Assembly (NCBI RefSeq): GCF_947507565.1
Contig: NC_089175.1
Span: 7,119,733-7,183,732 of the forward strand
Source of the DNA: Oscarella lobularis
Lineage: Eukaryota > Porifera > Homoscleromorpha > Homosclerophorida > Oscarellidae
Reading direction: 5' to 3'
Length of the DNA stretch: 64,000 bases
Made by a program: the position numbers and the translations under genes. Of this stretch, positions 1 to 11,876 are shown one piece after another (the stretch's first letter is position 1; each line of letters begins with the position of its first letter). Below the pieces are notes generated by a model. That model made no database searches. It was not told the origin of the DNA and saw only the letters and a list, made by a program, of their open reading frames with translations.

Positions 1-3000
1 TTCCTTTATCTACTCTCACGTTCAAAACAGCTGGCACGGAACAAATCGACTGATAGTTCATCAATACCCCCAATGAGCTAGAGCTAGGATACATGCGAAT
101 TCCTGATCCCGTTATGTTTCTGACTGTAGTCCCGTGAAAAGTCAAATTTCGTGTCCTCGGACCATAAAATGATATTCCATCACCCCTCCCTCCATCAACA
201 GTCACTCCCGTAATATTCACTTCTTCGTGAAGGTACTCGAAAGATAAAGCGGTCGACGCAGAATCTTTTATAGTCACGTTTACGAACGTGGGTGACTTCA
301 GTATGGCTCGCACAGAAGGTACTATACTCGTTCTCCATATGCCAGCCCCTTGAATCAATGTATGCTGGAGAACAGACAAAGGCAATGCATGACTGCTTCC
401 TGAAACTAGGACGGTTGACATGGGAGAAAATCGAATTCCTGCCCATCCTCCAAACCCAGCCCATCCTCCTAACTGTCTGTTATTGCCAAGGACAAGCCAA
501 TCATAGCAATAGATATGATATACTTTAAGGCAACGAGTTGAAGCCGAATATTGTCCTGAACTAAAAGTGCAGTGATGAATATCAGTGGCATTCGCCGGAC
601 AGCTGAATCTCGTAATTATAGGAGTTCCCAAAGAAGGATACCATTCCTCATGATAGCGAAGAAAGAAGTACCAGTAATAAAAAGAGCATTGATCGTAGCC
701 AAGCGTTTTACCCGCTAAATCAGCCAGCTTGTTTAAAGAAGGGTAGTCTGTGCTGACATTAGACGGTAGACAAATTGACCGCCACAATTGATCAAAATTA
801 ATTTGTAGCGTCCCACGTTCTTCGCCTTGAGAATAATCTACGACACGAAATTCAATATCATTGCGTTGCCCTCGAGCAATAGATTGTTCACGAAATGTAA
901 CAGGACTAACTGAACTTCCTAGTGATGACATGCTGCCTTCAACTAAAATGCCTGTATTCGCCTTGACTTCAATGACGACGCCAGCTTCAATAGAAAGTGA
1001 ACCTGTTGGAAGAATCGTAACGTCTCTCGTGATAAGGTACGGAGAGCTAGCTGCTGTCAATGTCAGAGAGTCGTTCAATTGACCTCCTACTTCTCCGGAA
1101 GGCGTAACAAAGAGTGGGTACTGTCTAGGATGACTTAATCCTGCGACGTCAGATGGGTCTGCAGAGAGCAGAAAGGGAAAATACTCAATTGTAGCAAAGA
1201 AGCTCGAATCGTCGAAATCAAATATTCTGTTCCGGATGATCAGTTCGTTATCTGTACCCCAATAGTTAAGCGTAAAATTGATTCTGTCCAAGGAGGACAT
1301 CGCTTCGACACCATTGCCAACATCATATGAAGAACATGGATTGTCAAATATGTTGTGATAGACTTCTACGTTGACACTTCTAGTCACTTCAAAAACGCAA
1401 TTAGGCGACGTTGGAGACGATAGTGTTCTATTGAAAACAACGTTATTTTTCAACGTATTATTTCTGAAGAAGGCGACGTTCTGAACTTGAACTCCGCTAT
1501 TGAAGTACGTTTCAGGAGACAACAAAACGATTGACTTTCCCTTGTTACGAACAAAAGTGTTTCCTTCTACAATTATGCGACCCTTGTCATTTGCACTTGA
1601 GTAGGTACTAAGCTCAACAACGATCGAGTCGGATCCAACGTCGTTCTCTTCAAACTTGTTCCCAGACAAAACAGCAGCTTGACCCGTTAGGTGAAACTTT
1701 TGATAGTAATAGAAAGGGCCTCCGTTTTGACTGAACTCGTTGTTTCTCACTCTAACCACCAATCCGTATTGATAATTCACGTTGAAATGCATTGCATAGC
1801 AGCTTTGCTGCGAGGTTCCCACGCGACTAACAACATTTCCCTCAACCGAAATCGCCTTAGTCACTCTCCAGCCGTACGTGTTCGGTTCAGAACTTCGTAG
1901 GTAGAGACCTGCGTAGATGTACCTCCTTCCAGAATCAGTGCGTGATCCGTTGAGAATGTTATTCAACATGGTCATATTACCAGCTCCGTTGCTATACCAG
2001 TAGACACAATAGCGATGGTCACTGACGCGTGATTTAGAGAGTGTCATCAATGAAAAATAGCCATTCAAGTCAATTCCGCGGTTGTAATTGTAATCACGTA
2101 CGCCATATTGAACTACAGAGGTGTCTACCTGAACGAAATAACCGTTTCCTGAGATCTGCATACCACCTTGTCCGTTGTCAATTGCTTTATGTCCTGCAAC
2201 GAGAAGAGATCCAAGAGACCCTTGAACACGAACTCCGTAACCAGAAACTGAGTGAATTGTTGAGCAATTCAGAAGGTTCACTTGTCTTGAGTTCAATCGA
2301 TGACGAGAAACGTACGCTTTGATGTCGCCAGTAAAATATGAATCAAAGTACATCAGCAATTGATGATAATCAGCTGTTATGTCTGCGTTTGATGATTGAC
2401 CGCAACAACTTAAATGCGAGTACCCTGTATCTCCATTCATCAAACGAAGACACCTCCAACCGTTGATCCATAAGCGGTCAAAAGAAACAGACAACCCGTA
2501 ACCAGGTGAAGTCTCCAAAATGCGGTAATAGTTAGTAGATGCTGTAGTAAAGTTAAAGTAGACGCCCTCGTCATCAACAAAATATGACTTTTTGTCACCA
2601 TTCATACTTCCCGAATAACTAAAATCATACGAGGGAACGCTAAGAGTCGGTCGACCAATAGGAAAGGGAATTCTGGTAATACTAATACCGCCTTGAGTAC
2701 AGTTCTCAAAATGGCATCGCGAGCACGTCAGACGGCGAGACGACTGTCCAGTCAAGCCCGTGCCACTGCAGTTGAGAACAGTAACTGCTTCAAAGTAAAT
2801 GTCTGAGTGGATATCATTCAGCTGAATCCCTGATAATCGACTGTCCAAAATTGTGACGTTGGTCATTTTGGCCACTGCTGACGTCGCTCTGATAGCTGCC
2901 ACGTTTGCATCGGGAGTTGAGTTACGAACTGTATCAGGCACAATGCCTGCATTCAAAATCTGAACATTTTGCATCAGACTCGATGTTGAGTAGTTCATCA

Positions 3001-3750
3001 CTCCATATGACGAAGTTGTCACTTTGGCACCCCCACTTTCAAACGTAATTCCGCCCCAAAATCCCACGCTTCCTTCACCGCAGACAACACCAATATCGTC
3101 CGCATGCTTACAGCTGTTATTGTTCCACTTCTGAGCGCGGCAATCCAAAAGAGAATTCTCGACGCCATCGCAGTCAACATTCGAAAGCCCAATGTCTCCC
3201 GTTCCAGCTCCAAATAACTTCGTGCTATAGTTAGATTCTATTGGATCATTGAATCCAAGATGACGGCAAACGACTTTGGCGTTGTTTCGGTTCCAAAAAT
3301 CGTCGCACACCGTTCCCCACTTCATGCTCGACGCATCGTACACTTCGATTCGGCCTTCGCGGGAAGTTGCGCCGCCCACAAGACGCAAAACCGCCGAATT
3401 GACTCCCACAGTCGCGTTGTGACGCATAATGATTATATGATCACGTGAACCCGCTACGGCTTTGAGGGTTCCGTTCACGACAAGACTAACTCGAGCCTGA
3501 AAATTCAAATCCACGCCAGGCTCGATGGTGAGAGTCGTTCCTTTCGACACAGTCAGGTCGCTGGTGACTGCATATGGACTCTTGGCTAACGTCAACAGCG
3601 TATCTGATGAGTACACACCCCCGATCTCCGTTTCATAACTCACTAGGAGAGCAGCTTAAAATAGTCACTGGGTCTAAAAAACTTACAGATTTGAGAAGGA
3701 AAGAGGGTCGCACAAATGCCTGCCACCACGAGGAGCCATGTCAACGCCAT
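1..3750 (-). CDS. Bark beetle/Anakonda-like surface protein, paralogue A (5' part; continues beyond left edge)
   Basis: Exon 1 (3750-3687) encodes a signal peptide starting [12 protein letters not shown] 44-bp GT-AG intron (3643-3686) follows. Exon 2 (3642 to the window edge) reads open wherever I translated it, giving about 1,235 residues in the window. It contains an SRCR domain (Cys-rich, with motifs [17 protein letters not shown] and DVDC-type cysteines) followed by parallel beta-helix repeats. Both are the hallmark of Bark/Anakonda, a tricellular-junction protein in flies. It is a close paralogue of the gene starting at 32400. Length differences between the two fall in multiples of three and replacements are scattered, which fits a selected gene rather than a dead copy. 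The start was chosen because the hydrophobic leader begins there and matches the other copy. The 3' exons are outside the window, so whether the copy is complete is unknown. Confidence 0.82.
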
Positions 3751-4234
3751 GGATCCCTGAAGATAGCTCCTCTCGAATAAAGCTCTGGAAAAAAACATTG
3801 GGCATTACGAAAAATAGGCGAACGACTCTACACAGTGCATGCAAAGGGAAGTCAAAGTTCTATCTATGCTCTCTCGGTGCGTACACTTACCAAACGGCTT
3901 TCAAAGACGACTAAAGATGCACTGCCTCGGCACCAGATGCGAGCTGTCACACAAGATGCGAGCGTGCGTGCAAGAGAGTGCGCGGGCTCCCCACGCAGTA
4001 TGCAACATCCCTCTTTCCTTGCACGAGAGTGCAAAAGACAATCGAAAGTGCGTTTTCGACGACAACTTCACACAAAGGCAATAGATCTGCACAGATGCAT
4101 CCCTAGGAATCAAAGAAAAAAGGTCAATCACTCTAATGTACGCAGAAGAATCCCTTAGAATAAGGCGACCTAATATAAAAGATAACGGAAGGGGCCCCAT
4201 GCAGCTCTCTTATATATACGCCGGCCATTCCCGT
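3751..4234. promoter_or_regulatory. 5' flank of Bark-like paralogue A
   Basis: About 480 bp directly upstream of the signal-peptide exon, conserved with 32401-32884 of the other copy. It carries TATA-like sequence near 4171-4178 and 4211-4218 (tataaaag, tatatatac). Short open frames here shift between the two copies, so I read it as promoter/5' UTR rather than coding. No transcription start can be fixed from sequence alone. Confidence 0.4.
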
Positions 4235-4535
4235 CAACTCTACTTTTTATGAGCGAGTGGCGTTCCATGCGCCTGGACTACAAGCGCCGCTCGCGCGCAA
4301 CGAGTTAGAGACACTTGCTCCCCATAAATGGGCGTTCCCGTCAACTCTACTTTCTATGCGCAAGTGGCGTTCCATGCGCCTGGACTGCAAAGCGCCGCTC
4401 GCGCGCAACGAGTTAGAGACACTTGCACCCCATAAATGGGCGTTCCCGTCAACTCTACTTTTATGCACGAGTGGCGTTCCATGCGCCTGAACCGCAAGCG
4501 CCGCTCGCGCGCAACGAGTTGCAGGCACCTGTAGG
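4235..4535. repeat. ~100-bp minisatellite, 3 units
   Basis: Three tandem units, each containing gcgttccatgcgcct, then gccgctcgcgcgcaacgag, then gggcgttcccgtcaactct. They start at about 4258, 4363 and 4470. The equivalent array in arm B has six units. Apparent open frames through it are repetitive shadows. Confidence 0.85.
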
Positions 4536-4674
4536 TCAAAAATTTGAATGAATACGAAACCACGCGCCGAGATTGGCGAAACAACCATGTTCGTACCGAG
4601 CGGTAATTTTAATACTTTAGTTAACAGGCACTACTGTTCCTAACTGTTACCTATCTCAGGGCCTTTTGCTTGAA

Positions 4675-5175
4675 TATTGCAATACTAATTTTAAAGGGAA
4701 AGGCCGACTAATATGCCATAAATTTTGCAATCACAATTGCAAAAAGAAAGGCCGAAAAATCTGCAATAATTTTTGCAATAATATTTTCCAAGGGTAGGGC
4801 CAAAAATCTGTCATAACTATTGCAATAATCAGTTAAAGCAATAGTAATGTCAAAGGGGAAGGCCCAACTCATCTACCGCAAATATTGCACTAATAATTGC
4901 AAAGGGAAATGCTATTCATCTTCAACGATTTTAATTATTGCAAAGGGAGGAACCGACTCATCTGCAACAAAGGGAGGAACCGACTTATCTGCAATAATTT
5001 AAAAAAAAACAATAGCAAAGGAAAGGCCAAAAAGATCTGCAATAATTATTGCAATAATTATTGCAAAGAGAAAGGCCGAAAAATCTGCAATAACCATTGT
5101 AATATTTACTATAGCAAGAAACTCGTCTGCTCATCTGCAATAATCATTGCAATAATTATTGCAAGGAACGGGCCG
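4675..5175. repeat. AT-rich array of palindromic ttgcaataattattgcaa motifs
   Basis: Irregular tandem copies of a ~50-bp unit made of a self-complementary core (ttgcaataattattgcaa and shorter versions) separated by aagggaaaggccgactcatctgc. A shorter version lies at 33640-34055. No coding potential was seen. Confidence 0.75.
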
Positions 5176-7538
5176 ACTCATATATTTTACTAGAAGATCA
5201 CAGGCACATCTGTGGAAATAGAAATTACTCGTGCACCTGTGCCCTAAGAATCAGTGTGGACCCTTTCTACATTTTCTAGCTATGGGCAATCAAAGCTAAG
5301 CCTTACCTATGCTCTTGTCTGAATGTCAACTGTCTTGATGTCAGTTGTGGCGAGATTGATGCCAAAGCCTTCAGAAAAAAATTAGTCTACGCGAATTCGA
5401 TAAATAGTTTGTTCTGATGCACCTTCTTGTTCATTCAGTTAGAGGAGAGACTATTCATGCACTCTCTCCCTCCCTCTCTCTCTCTCTCTCTCTAGCTCTC
5501 TAGTTCGTCCTTTGGAGGCCATGTTTTTCCTTTCCCGACGCCGTAGGATCTTCGTCGTTTTCCGCTTTCTTCTCTTTGTCGCTTGGCGCGCCCGTTTGGC
5601 GTCGATCCTAGCTCCCTCGTCCAAAGACGATTCCGGGTCTGCGGTTTTTGCTCAACGGCGATGCTTTAATTCGTCCGTTGCTTCTGCTTGGGTTCTAAAC
5701 GCGTAAAGGCGTTCCATTGCTTTTTTCACGCGACCGCGTACGATAGTGCGCGCTAGGCGCATGAAGGACACGCGCCAAATTTAAGCTTGTACGTATTGCT
5801 CGTACTATTTTAAGTCCGAGCAATACGTACAGTGTAGGAAAAAGAAAAAAAAGAAAACATACGATCATTTGAAAGGCAGAAAAATTTTCAAGGTAATAAA
5901 AATAAAAAATTCATATTAAATATTTCCATAAATACAAATTATATTCCTCCCTTGCTCTGATGATTCGTCGCGTTCGTTCTAAAAGAAAAGAATATTAATT
6001 AGCAACATCCCCGCAATGCTATTCATAACTTCCTTACCTATATAATTTTCCTTCGAGCTGACGTCATTGCCAAGTCACCACCCCTGTTTGCAGTTGCAGT
6101 TGCCGTTGCCTTGGTCATCGTCGCCGCTGCTATTCTCATTCAAATTTCCAGCTCACCATTTTTGATTATCGAAACCGAAAAATAACACAAAAAATTGCTT
6201 AGACAGTGCAACATAGAGCAAATTTATAATAAAGTTTATAGTAACTATGGGCCAATTTTTAAAATATGATTTTAATATATTATTTTATTTAACCCCGTGG
6301 ACTCTAGCTTTTCTATACTCTGCCTAACTGCTTTTCTACCTATCTATCCTATCCTAGATGTTTCCTAGCATCCTATCAACCTAGCTTCATCTCCCTTTAT
6401 CTTGCTTTAATTAAATTATTATTATTAAGTATTTGGCCCTCACTATAAAGTTAAAATGAATTTAAACATATTTCACCTGAAATTTTGATGAAGTACTTCA
6501 ACTTTTCTTTCTTCATCAACTTTCTAAAGGAATAAAGCAAATATATTTCAATGTGTATATGCCAATTCATAAGCAATAATTCAATAAAAAATCTACTTAC
6601 AAGTGAAGACGGCGTTGAGTTATGTCCTTCGTTCATCTTCTTGATCCATCCTCTTGAAATTCAATGATCGTCGGAGAGGGATGAAAGGGGGGCATTTGGT
6701 AACTGCAAAATATATATCTATTTTTAGCAAGTGTTAAAAAGTGAGGTATTTTATTACCTGGCAAATGACGGCTTCTGTCCAGATAGATTGACGGGAGATA
6801 AAAAGGAAGGCTTCCAACAATCGCAGACTAGCCATAACTCCCTCTGGGGAGTTACGATACTACAGGCAATAAAGGTATACACGTACCTCGTCTGTAAAAG
6901 ATAACATACTTACTTCATCCTTTGGCTAGTTGGCAAAAAAAACAACGGCCCAGTGACGTAGATTAGCCGTTGTTCTTGGGATGAAATAGGCGTCTTTTAG
7001 GCCACACTTCGGCCTTGAACTCCATTTATCCTGCACGCAAACGAGTTATTTAGTACTGATAAATAGTAAAACATTGTAAGCATACCCATTAGGCCTGGCT
7101 TGCCCTCAAACAAACAAAAGCTTTAGAGAGAAAGTGCGCGCTTCTCGCCAGGCCGGGCTTTTTCACACGCAAACACATTATCTAGGAAAGAAAAGCCTGA
7201 AAGAGTTCCAGAACTATTTACTAAAACACTCACCGGGATTTGCTGTGTGAAATCGGTTCAAGCCACTTGTGGGCTCAAGAACCACACTACAAAAAGAAAT
7301 TATTAAATAAATAATTATAAACATTCTTTAATTAACTTACCAGATGGACCCGTTTGCACAGAATTTCTTCGTCTTCGTCTTGCTGTAGTCGCCCACTTCA
7401 TACTTCTCCTCACATCTAAATCAGTTAAATTATTAAAAATTTTTAATTTAAGTAATTCTGCCACGAGTTTGTGATTCTTTATTACGTGATGATGACCGTT
7501 GCACGTGATTCGTCGTTCTTCGTCCCTCTAGACGTCTT

Positions 7539-7605
7539 CTTAGCCCCGTACCCAGGCCCTTGTCTTTGTTCCGTATAGGAGACAGACCCTGGACACGGGG
7601 CTAAG
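7539..7605. other. Conserved imperfect hairpin
   Basis: An 11-bp perfect outer stem (cttagccccgt with acggggctaag) continues through ccagg/cctgg and tgtct/agaca pairs to a ~14-nt loop. The same hairpin lies at 36407-36473 in arm B, with both outer stem arms intact. It could be a MITE-like foldback or a structured RNA; sequence alone does not decide. Confidence 0.5.
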
Positions 7606-8256
7606 ACCCTCTGAGGTCATCGCCTCTCGCCCTCTACAAATACAATTATTTGTATTGATAGTTTAATTACAGCTACAATCAATTAGTAATTTGAAACCTG
7701 TAGACGAATCTTCATCAGCAGCAACTAGAAATATTTAGACGGTAAAAGGAATTAGGGCTGCTTACCGAGCCAGTTCCCACCGGGGAAAGCAAAAAACCTT
7801 GCCTTAGCCGTATCACACCGTGACATTTTACCGGGAAAACCGTAAACTAGACCGTGCAGTGCTGAAGAACTGACAGGGGATACAGAAAATGAACCCACCA
7901 CATCGCGGCGCGACGTTCCAACAGGGAAGGGAAAGGGTGAACGATTAAAATCAGACGGGGAAAGGGTGTCGGTGCACCAACACCGTAACAAGTAAATAAG
8001 AGTATAGTATAGCTAGCTACGACACTGTACCGCAGTGCCAAAAAGAAAGGAAGTTGAAAGTGGGCCCCTTTATATAAAGCATTTGTATCCCAATAATTAT
8101 TGCATTTTTATTAGTTAATTAATAACCCTGGTGAATACTTAAACTAAACCCCGTATCTTTACCCCGTTTTTCCCTCCCCTCCTTCCCCTCCTTCCCACCA
8201 CAAAAAAACCTCCCGCCCTTCCCTCTCCCCATTTCCACCCCAACCTGTTTTCCTAT

Positions 8257-8265
8257 CCCCCCCCC

Positions 8266-8296
<31 letters not shown>

Positions 8297-8300
8297 ACAT
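8257..8300. repeat. Poly-C run followed by (CA)n
   Basis: About 26 consecutive C residues followed by about eight CA dinucleotides. The run is absent from arm B near 37130. Such a run is prone to slippage and assembly error. Confidence 0.9.
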
Positions 8301-8399
8301 TGAAAAACGACAATACGGAACCCAACACTTAGCTGGCATATTTAACAGAATCTACACCCATAGTATCTGATATCTCACAATCCATTGGACCCAAATGAA

Positions 8400-9370
8400 A
8401 ATCTACTATGATACAGAGAGACCTAGTACATTACTTTTTTCAAAGGCAAGTCAGTTGAATGATTTCATTAAAGAAATTAAAACCTAGAATACCTAGAAGT
8501 GGACATATTGCATGACGTTCCTAAACTAAACTAAAACCTAGTAATGGGCTAAAAAATTAAAGCCTAGTGTAAATCGTAAATATTGGAATTGGAAATCTAG
8601 TACATTACGTTCCTACTCTAAACATCTAGTACATTACTTTCCTAAAAGTCGGATTGGTCTAAACTATTAAAACCTAGAGTACCTAAATAAAATATGAAAT
8701 GGAGACCTAGTATATTACGTTCCCATTCTAAACACCTAGTACATTAATTTCCTAAAAGTCAGATTAGTCACGTGGTTTAAACGATTAAAACCTAGAGTAC
8801 CTCATTAATTAAAAGTGAAAATGGAGACCTAGTATATTACGTCCCTATTCTAAAAACCTAGTACATTACTTTCCTAAAAGTCGGGTTAGTCACGTGGTTT
8901 AAATTATTAAAACATAAAGTTCCTTATTAAAATTGGAAATGGAGACCTAGTATATTACATTCCTACTCTAAAAACCTAGTACATTACTTTCCTAAAAGTC
9001 GGATTAGTCACGTGGTTTAAACTATTAAACCTAGAGTACCTTGTTAAAATTGGAAATGGAAACCTAGTATACTACGTTCCTAGTCTAAAAACCTAGTATA
9101 TTACTTTTCTAAAAAACAGATTAGTCACGTGGTTTAATTAAATACCTAAAAGACGGATTAGATACAATTTTACCCTAAAATGCAAATTAGGTACGTAATT
9201 AAAACCTAAAGGACGGATTAGCTACGTGGTTTAAAAATTTAAAACCTAGAGTACCTCAATACTCCATTGATCTAAAATACGAATTTAGCACGTGGTTTAA
9301 ACAATTAAAACCTAGAGTACCTCATTAATCCATTGACCTAGATAATTATCCTACAATCTATAATCAACCT
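8400..9370. repeat. ~117-bp satellite array, arm A
   Basis: Diverged tandem units built from cctagtacattactttcc, taaaagtcggattagtcacg, tggtttaaactattaaaacc and tagagtacctcattaa blocks, repeated about every 115-120 bp. An equivalent array is at 37320-38170. Each unit carries a cacgtg E-box-type palindrome. Confidence 0.8.
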
Positions 9371-11720
9371 AGATTACCTCAGAAATCCACTGAAAAATGG
9401 TCTAATGTGGGTGGCGGCTGCCAGCTACAGCTTAGGGGTCAGGCCTAACTAAACTGCAACCTATCTCCTGCTCTCTCACCTTAGAGCCAATTGGGAAACG
9501 CCCTACCTACTGACAGCCGCCCTAAACCTTAATGCAAGGGATGCGTGGACCCGTGCATGACTATCGTAGTGATGCATACGCCAAGGGTAGCTGCGCGCCG
9601 GCGCAGATTAATGATGCAGTCCCCACTACGTTCTCTGCCACGCACATAATTGTAAATATTTATATTCAGATCTTTAATTTGATTAGTGATGTTAATATTA
9701 ATTTTCTATTTTTCACGGAAGCGTACATGTGCGCTGGGACAAATATTTCCTCTAAGGCGTACATGTGGTAAGAGTGTGAAGGATTAAGCGTCATGCTGTT
9801 AACCGCCGCTGTCAGGCACATGAGTGCCCTCCCGTCCCCTGATGCGCTACGACTCGGGCCCTCGAACGGCGGCAACGTGCAGTTTGCTTACATGTGACGT
9901 CACAGAGAACCCCGCCCTTACGTGTGCGCCTACACCACAGGGGACCCGTATATTACGCACAAAACCTCAGAGGCGTGTCTTCCCTTGTCACATCTTCGTC
10001 TACGTCACGACTTCGTCTACGTCACGACTTCGTCTACGTCAGATCTTCGTCACGTCACATCGCATCCGGTTTCCTTGGCATGTGCGGCAGGCGTTTGACA
10101 GCTGCAAAGGAAACGGGATATTCAATTACGCACGTCCAAATGACAATTCCGAGTCGTTTTACTTACGAGCGACGAGCGACGATGTAGCCGAGTCCAAATA
10201 TGTCCGACGCGCGTTGATCGTTCGCACAGCACAACGATCTACGAAAAAAAGGAGCGATTAGTCGATTGTGACGCGACACGCGACGCGATTTACCGTCGCG
10301 CGGCCACGCGGCGTCCTTCTTCTTTCGTCCGGGGCGCAGTCCTTCGCAAATGACTGCACGGGGACTCGCTGCAACGAGAGAAAGGCGCGCAATTAGCTCG
10401 ATTCGTTACGAAACCGCGTCATTTAGCGTCACTTACCGGCCGACTCCGCTATCCCCTCCGCTCTTTGATTGGCTTTGGAGGCTCGCCTCGCGGCGAGAAG
10501 CCTCTTCTCGGCGTGCCCCGGCGATTGAAGTAACGTTGGCGTGGCGTGGCGCCTGTTTTGCGAGAGAGCGGACCAGACTGCGTCCGCTCTGTTGATCGCT
10601 TTAGCCGAGAATGACGCTGCGATCACGCGCAAATAGCGAATAAGAGAGGGTGCGAACTCGCGTGAATCGTGGGAACAGGTGACCTTTTATGGAGTTGTGA
10701 AGCTCACGTGATGGCGCTCCTGGTCTAAATCCGAGGCGCGTGCGAGAGCGCCGCGAACGCGCGTGCAAGAACGCCGCGCGCGCGAAGCGTCCGCTCTCGT
10801 CGATTCTCAAGCGGAGACAAGTGAGTGGTCGCACAAGCAGACCAAGGGAGTGCCTCCTGTTGTCAGAGAAAGTGTGAAAACTCATAGATAAAGAACGCGT
10901 GAATTCTGCTGCACCGTAGTCGCGTGACCTCACGTGAAAGCTGCGTGGATGGACGGGACATCTTTTCGTCATTATTCTCCATGGTTACGTTTCATCTCGG
11001 CAAACAGAAATTGATAGCACATACAAATAAAATATCAAATGCAGCCAATATAAAAAAATGAAAGTAGAATACGTGCAGATGTCTTTGTCCAATTTTCCGT
11101 TTTAAATACCAAATGTAATGATTGTACAAAAAATCAAGAGTGCACTGTCAGAGTCTGACTGAGGCACATGGCCTTTCCTCATCCAAAATCAGCTACAACA
11201 AGAGACTCATCCCCCTAAAAGAACGACCCTCCTGTGGCTTTCTAATCAAACTTTTAGATTTCTTACGTGTACATTTTTTCTGATGTCTGCTACGCGATGT
11301 TTTCTATTGGATTGATACGGCCGTTTGGCCGCTCTGGGGCTTCGTGATAGGTCTCGAACAGGTCTGGAAAAATCGCCACTTCGCTTCGCGTTTCGCGTAC
11401 AGTTTCTCGTCGATATGTAGCGGAACTGACCTTCCTCGAGCCTCTTGCAAACGCTCGACGCAACTTTCGTTGCTCTCTCATTCGATGCAACTCGTTTACG
11501 ATCGCTTCGGCGCGTTGGAGTGGCGTTCGAGAGGGTGGCCCGGTGGTGAGGCCTCTTTCGGGAATTCTACGCTTTCTCGTTCGCATCGGCTTTTCCTTCG
11601 GCGGCCAGCATCGTCGATTGACGGATTCGCGAGATTCGCAAAGATTCAAAGGCAAATTACGCTCTGTCGCGACGGTGACTAACGCACGGTAAAAGCTCTA
11701 AAAACTCGGCCAAAACGTCC
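9371..11720. other. CpG-rich duplicated upstream block without a recognised gene
   Basis: Includes a short tandem array of cttcgtctacgtcacga units (about 10001-10060). A CpG-dense stretch at about 10260-10960 contains a foldback around gaggctcgcctcgcggcgag. Open frames exist on both strands, for example 11290-11655 minus. Arm B carries non-triplet indels across the same frames (for example an 8-nt difference near 11415 versus 40252), so they do not look coding. A CpG-island-like promoter is possible. Confidence 0.5.
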
Positions 11721-11760
11721 TTAGCGCCATAAATGCAAGACTGAAGAGTTCAAACGGAAG

Positions 11761-11876
11761 CCTAATTCAGTTTGAAAGGCAAAAAGCGTGTCGATACAGG
11801 TACGATGTGCACGGGGGCCCCCTTTGTCCACATCGAGACAACGGCGAAAAGTTCTTCGTGCGATGACTCCAATAGG
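11761..11876. repeat. Dispersed repeat R, copy 1
   Basis: About 115 bp beginning cctaattcagtttgaaaggc, nearly repeated at 44415-44529 in the same orientation. It abuts the stop codon of the kelch gene, so it would lie in that gene's 3' region. Confidence 0.7.

Larger units (their letters stand above)
5176..8399. other. Non-coding duplicated sequence
   Basis: No gene recognised. It contains a (TC)n run at about 5461-5495, AT-rich stretches, a foldback at 7539-7605 and a poly-C/CA tract at 8257-8300. Short open frames (for example near 5520-5700 and 7750-8040) are not maintained in frame in arm B, which argues against coding. Confidence 0.6.
1..11720. repeat. Segmental duplication, arm A
   Basis: This arm matches 28661-40540 in the same orientation, with long identical stretches and many small indels. 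It includes the 5' part of a Bark-like gene and its whole upstream region. Similarity fades at about 11700-11720 (arm B about 40540-40560). The left end is cut by the window. Internal tandem arrays differ in copy number between the arms, whereas coding sequence differs by in-frame changes. Confidence 0.9.

Noticed and set aside
5512-5706. Small frame beginning MEAMFFL, also present in arm B at 34386
   Set aside because: The two copies diverge in frame after about 28 codons; no domain or splice partner.
8257-8300. Poly-C/CA tract as a functional element
   Set aside because: Simple slippage sequence missing from arm B; of uncertain length in assemblies.
9824-10261. Overlapping plus-strand frames of 97-145 codons
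   Set aside because: They cover a short tandem repeat and two frames are open at once; the arm B equivalents differ in length and frame.
11290-11655. 121-codon minus-strand frame rich in Arg, with partial similarity in arm B
   Set aside because: Arm B has non-triplet indels in the same frame, including an 8-nt difference, so similarity comes from the DNA duplication and not from coding constraint.
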